Part shown: positions 63,343 through 64,000 of the stretch, one piece after another
Position numbering within the stretch: position 1 is the stretch's first letter
How the letters are laid out: every line of letters starts with the position of its first letter
Origin: Arthrobacter sp. ISL-5
Lineage (GTDB): Bacteria > Actinomycetota > Actinomycetes > Actinomycetales > Micrococcaceae
Reading direction: 5' to 3'
DNA: 64,000 bases
Assembly: GCF_018613835.1 (NCBI RefSeq)
Contig: NZ_JAGGPM010000024.1
Span: 94,648-158,647 of the forward strand
Position numbers and translations under genes: made by a program
The notes under the pieces: model-generated
Told to the model about the DNA's origin: nothing
The model's database searches: none
What the model saw: only the letters and a program-made list of their open reading frames with translations

Positions 63343-64000
63343 TCAGTACAGTTCGACCGTGTTCGCTGCGGCGAACAGCTCGATCTTGTGGGCGGCGACT
63401 ACCTTCATGGCCGCGATGGAGGGCGGCTGGATGGTGTTGGGCTCGCGGACTCCCGGGTCAGCAAGGATTTCGCGCATCTTGTTGTGATAGGCGACCTTGA
63501 TGTCGCTGGAGATGTTGATCTTGTTGACACCCAGCTTCACCGACTCGCCGATCTCGCCGTCGGGGTTGTTGGATCCGCCGTGCAGCACCAGGGGCAGCGT
63601 CACCTTCTTCTTGATCTCCTGCAGCAGGTCCAGTTTCAGTTCCGGCTTCATGCTTGCCGGGTAGATTCCATGGCAGGTGCCGATGGCGATGGCCAGGCTG
63701 TCGACGCCGGTGGATTCGACGAATCGGACGGCGTCCTCCGGGTCGGTGTAGATGATGGTTGCCGTGCCGTCCTCGGCCTCGTCGTCGGTCTTGCCAATGG
63801 TCCCGAGCTCTCCCTCAACCGACACACCCACAACGTGCGCGGCATCGACGACTTTCTTGGTGATGGCGACGTTCTCGTCGAACGGAAGCATGGATCCGTC
63901 GATCATCACCGAGGTGAATCCGGCCTGGATCGCGGTGAGGACCTGCTCGTAGCTCGCGCCATGATCAAGATGGATGGCAACGGGCACGCTTGAGCGGTGT
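63343..64000 (-). CDS. Class II ketose-bisphosphate aldolase (N-terminal part outside window)
   Basis: Zinc-dependent aldolase, 5' end beyond the right edge; at least 218 codons are visible. VPVAIHLDHGASYEQVLTAI carries the catalytic Asp and a zinc His. SVEGELGTIGKTDDEAEDGT, AIAIGTCHGIYPAS (second zinc His) and LPLVLHGGSNNPDGEI (third zinc His) follow, then VNKINISSDIK with the phosphate-binding region. This is the KbaY/GatY/Fba type that splits fructose- or tagatose-1,6-bisphosphate. It directly precedes the ADP-dependent kinase in one operon, so the pair likely phosphorylates and cleaves one sugar. Which sugar is not known. Confidence 0.92.
   Translation of the reverse strand, partial: HRSSVPVAIHLDHGASYEQVLTAIQAGFTSVMIDGSMLPFDENVAITKKVVDAAHVVGVSVEGELGTIGKTDDEAEDGTATIIYTDPEDAVRFVESTGVDSLAIAIGTCHGIYPASMKPELKLDLLQEIKKKVTLPLVLHGGSNNPDGEIGESVKLGVNKINISSDIKVAYHNKMREILADPGVREPNTIQPPSIAAMKVVAAHKIELFAAANTVELY

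Noticed and set aside
1..64000. CRISPR arrays, rRNA, tRNA, prophage structural genes and complete insertion sequences.
   Set aside because: None was found by eye: no regularly spaced repeats, no cloverleaf-like T-loop with acceptor pairing, no transposase with terminal repeats. A tRNAscan-SE, Infernal or ISfinder search could overturn this.

Overview
The window is GC-rich and looks like a chromosomal segment from an actinobacterium, most likely Arthrobacter sensu lato (Micrococcaceae). The evidence is strong G/C preference at third codon positions, many GTG starts, a ClpC with a UVR linker, a 180-kDa-type NAD-glutamate dehydrogenase, a GH15 enzyme, and a PucR/agmatinase/NCS1 catabolic cluster. 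I see no rRNA, tRNA, CRISPR array, replication origin or complete insertion sequence. The content is accessory catabolic, transport and regulatory genes, with an unusually large number of gene fragments lying between intact genes.

Layout. 1-4.6 kb: a carbohydrate ABC importer (binding protein and two permeases, the second running off the left edge), controlled by a regulator with a DeoR-type HTH and a LacI-type sensor, and a divergent YesL-like membrane protein. 4.8-6.0 kb: a Glu/Leu/Phe/Val-type dehydrogenase. 6.4-8.3 kb: a broken exported beta-propeller protein. 9.4-14.5 kb: a CGNR regulator, an HxlR/MFS efflux pair, and a decaying operon (small protein, frameshifted VOC protein, internally deleted FAD oxidoreductase, DUF3040 protein) that shares an operator motif with the CGNR gene. 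14.6-15.4 kb: an MBL-fold hydrolase. 15.4-24.1 kb: a PucR-controlled cluster for a guanidino compound or amine (ureohydrolase, NCS1 permease, aldehyde dehydrogenase, FAD oxidase), with a second NCS1 permease facing it. 24.4-30.4 kb: a GNAT, a TetR/quinone-reductase-like pair, RidA, a DHFR-like protein, and a leaderless MerR/membrane-protein operon. 30.8-35.4 kb: clpC and a short aconitase-family enzyme. 36-42 kb: small proteins, gene remnants, two MFS transporters and a GH15 enzyme. 42.2-45.9 kb: a deacetylase-glycosyltransferase fusion with a Pro/Ala-rich anchor protein, and pheA. 46.5-51.7 kb: CBS, lipoprotein, VOC, MFS/MarR and PRC-barrel-like genes. 52.8-56.4 kb: DUF429, TOPRIM, class I amidotransferase and a TnsA-like fragment. 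56.6-61.4 kb: NAD-GDH. 62-64 kb: an ADP-dependent sugar kinase and a class II aldolase, running off the right edge.

Most transport or catabolic units carry their own regulator with a readable palindrome (DeoR/LacI, CGNR, HxlR, PucR, TetR, MerR, MarR). The clearest new signal is a T(C/T)ACC-N9-GGTGA motif found three times, once at the CGNR gene and twice at the decaying operon 2.5 kb away. Other points worth attention are the ADP-dependent kinase/aldolase pair, a serine at the first Fe-S ligand position of the aconitase-family protein, and a leader hairpin that buries that gene's ribosome-binding site.

All family assignments come from reading motifs in translations; no database search was run.
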